Source: Sphingomonadales bacterium (GTDB lineage: Bacteria > Pseudomonadota > Alphaproteobacteria > Sphingomonadales > Sphingomonadaceae). Taken from it: a DNA stretch of 64,000 nucleotides. Position numbers and translations under genes: made by a program. The stretch covers positions 1 through 64,000 of the forward strand of contig JAAURJ010000005.1 in assembly GCA_012032285.1 (NCBI GenBank), read 5' to 3'. This document shows, in pieces, positions 63,532 through 64,000 of this stretch (within the stretch, counting starts at the first letter, position 1; every line of letters begins with the position of its first letter). The notes under the pieces were generated by a model. That model was not told where the DNA came from. It did not search any database and saw nothing but the letters and a program-made list of their open reading frames with translations.

Positions 63532-64000
63532 TTAAGCCGCTTCTTTTTTCCGGCTCGCTTTTTTGCGTTCATTGGGATCAAGGATCGCTTTGCGTAAACG
63601 GATGGATTTGGGGGTGACTTCGACCATTTCATCATTGTCGATATAGGCAATCGCCTGTTCCAGCGTCATGCGCCATGGCGGCGTCAGGCGGATAGCATCA
63701 TCTTTTCCGGTCGAGCGGAAGTTGGTCAGCTGTTTCGATTTCATTGGATTGACTTCCAAATCCTCTGGTTTTGCGTTCTCGCCGATGATCATGCCTTCGT
63801 ATAATGGTTCGCCCGGGCTGATCATCAATATGCCGCGTTCTTCCAATGGACCCAGCGCATAGGCCACCGCCTCGCCATTGCCGTTGGAGATCAGCACGCC
63901 ATTTTTGCGGCCGCCAATATTGCCCTTATGCGGTCCATATTTTTCGAACAAGCGGTTCATGATACCGGTTCCGCGCGTGTCGGACAGGAATTCACCATGA
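63532..64000 (-). CDS. typA: GTP-binding protein TypA/BipA C-terminus, 5' end outside window
   Basis: GEFLSDTRGTGIMNRLFEKYGPHKGNIGGRKNGVLISN, YEGMIIGENAKPEDLEVNPMKSKQLTNFRS; frame open to window end. Confidence 0.95.
   Translation of the reverse strand, partial: HGEFLSDTRGTGIMNRLFEKYGPHKGNIGGRKNGVLISNGNGEAVAYALGPLEERGILMISPGEPLYEGMIIGENAKPEDLEVNPMKSKQLTNFRSTGKDDAIRLTPPWRMTLEQAIAYIDNDEMVEVTPKSIRLRKAILDPNERKKASRKKEAA

Overview
Chromosomal window from an alphaproteobacterium, most likely a sphingomonad (inferred from gene content and protein style, not from a marker search). Nearly all of it is coding; I see no rRNA, tRNA, CRISPR array, prophage or IS element. Recognisable blocks: argF(partial)-hslO; a TonB-dependent receptor; glutaryl-CoA dehydrogenase and an SDR; a full phosphate regulon (phosphate-type porin, phoB-phoU-pstB-pstA-pstC-pstS-phoR); a four-gene HPr-kinase-related/PqqD-like/nucleotidyltransferase cassette led by a small Tat-signal protein (17131-19798), the best candidate for a poorly described modification system; a cobalamin riboswitch plus btuB-F-C-D; a valine/isobutyrate degradation operon carrying two tandem polysaccharide deacetylases; dapB, sir2, dut, coaBC; an alpha-carbonic anhydrase with an in-frame amber codon and a 66-bp internal duplication; a SulP transporter divergent from a NYN-domain gene with a structured, operator-controlled leader; rlmN; a DUF2853-OmpA fusion; cfa; a DUF445 gene; an RND efflux pair with an enlarged permease; sciP; mnmA; an AbgT transporter; a PafA-like phosphatase; and the typA C-terminus. 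About 13 otherwise intact genes are broken by single-base indels, nearly all apparent 1-nt losses and several in homopolymers. This looks like systematic sequence error or, less likely, genuine gene decay. Product names come from reading translations without a database search.
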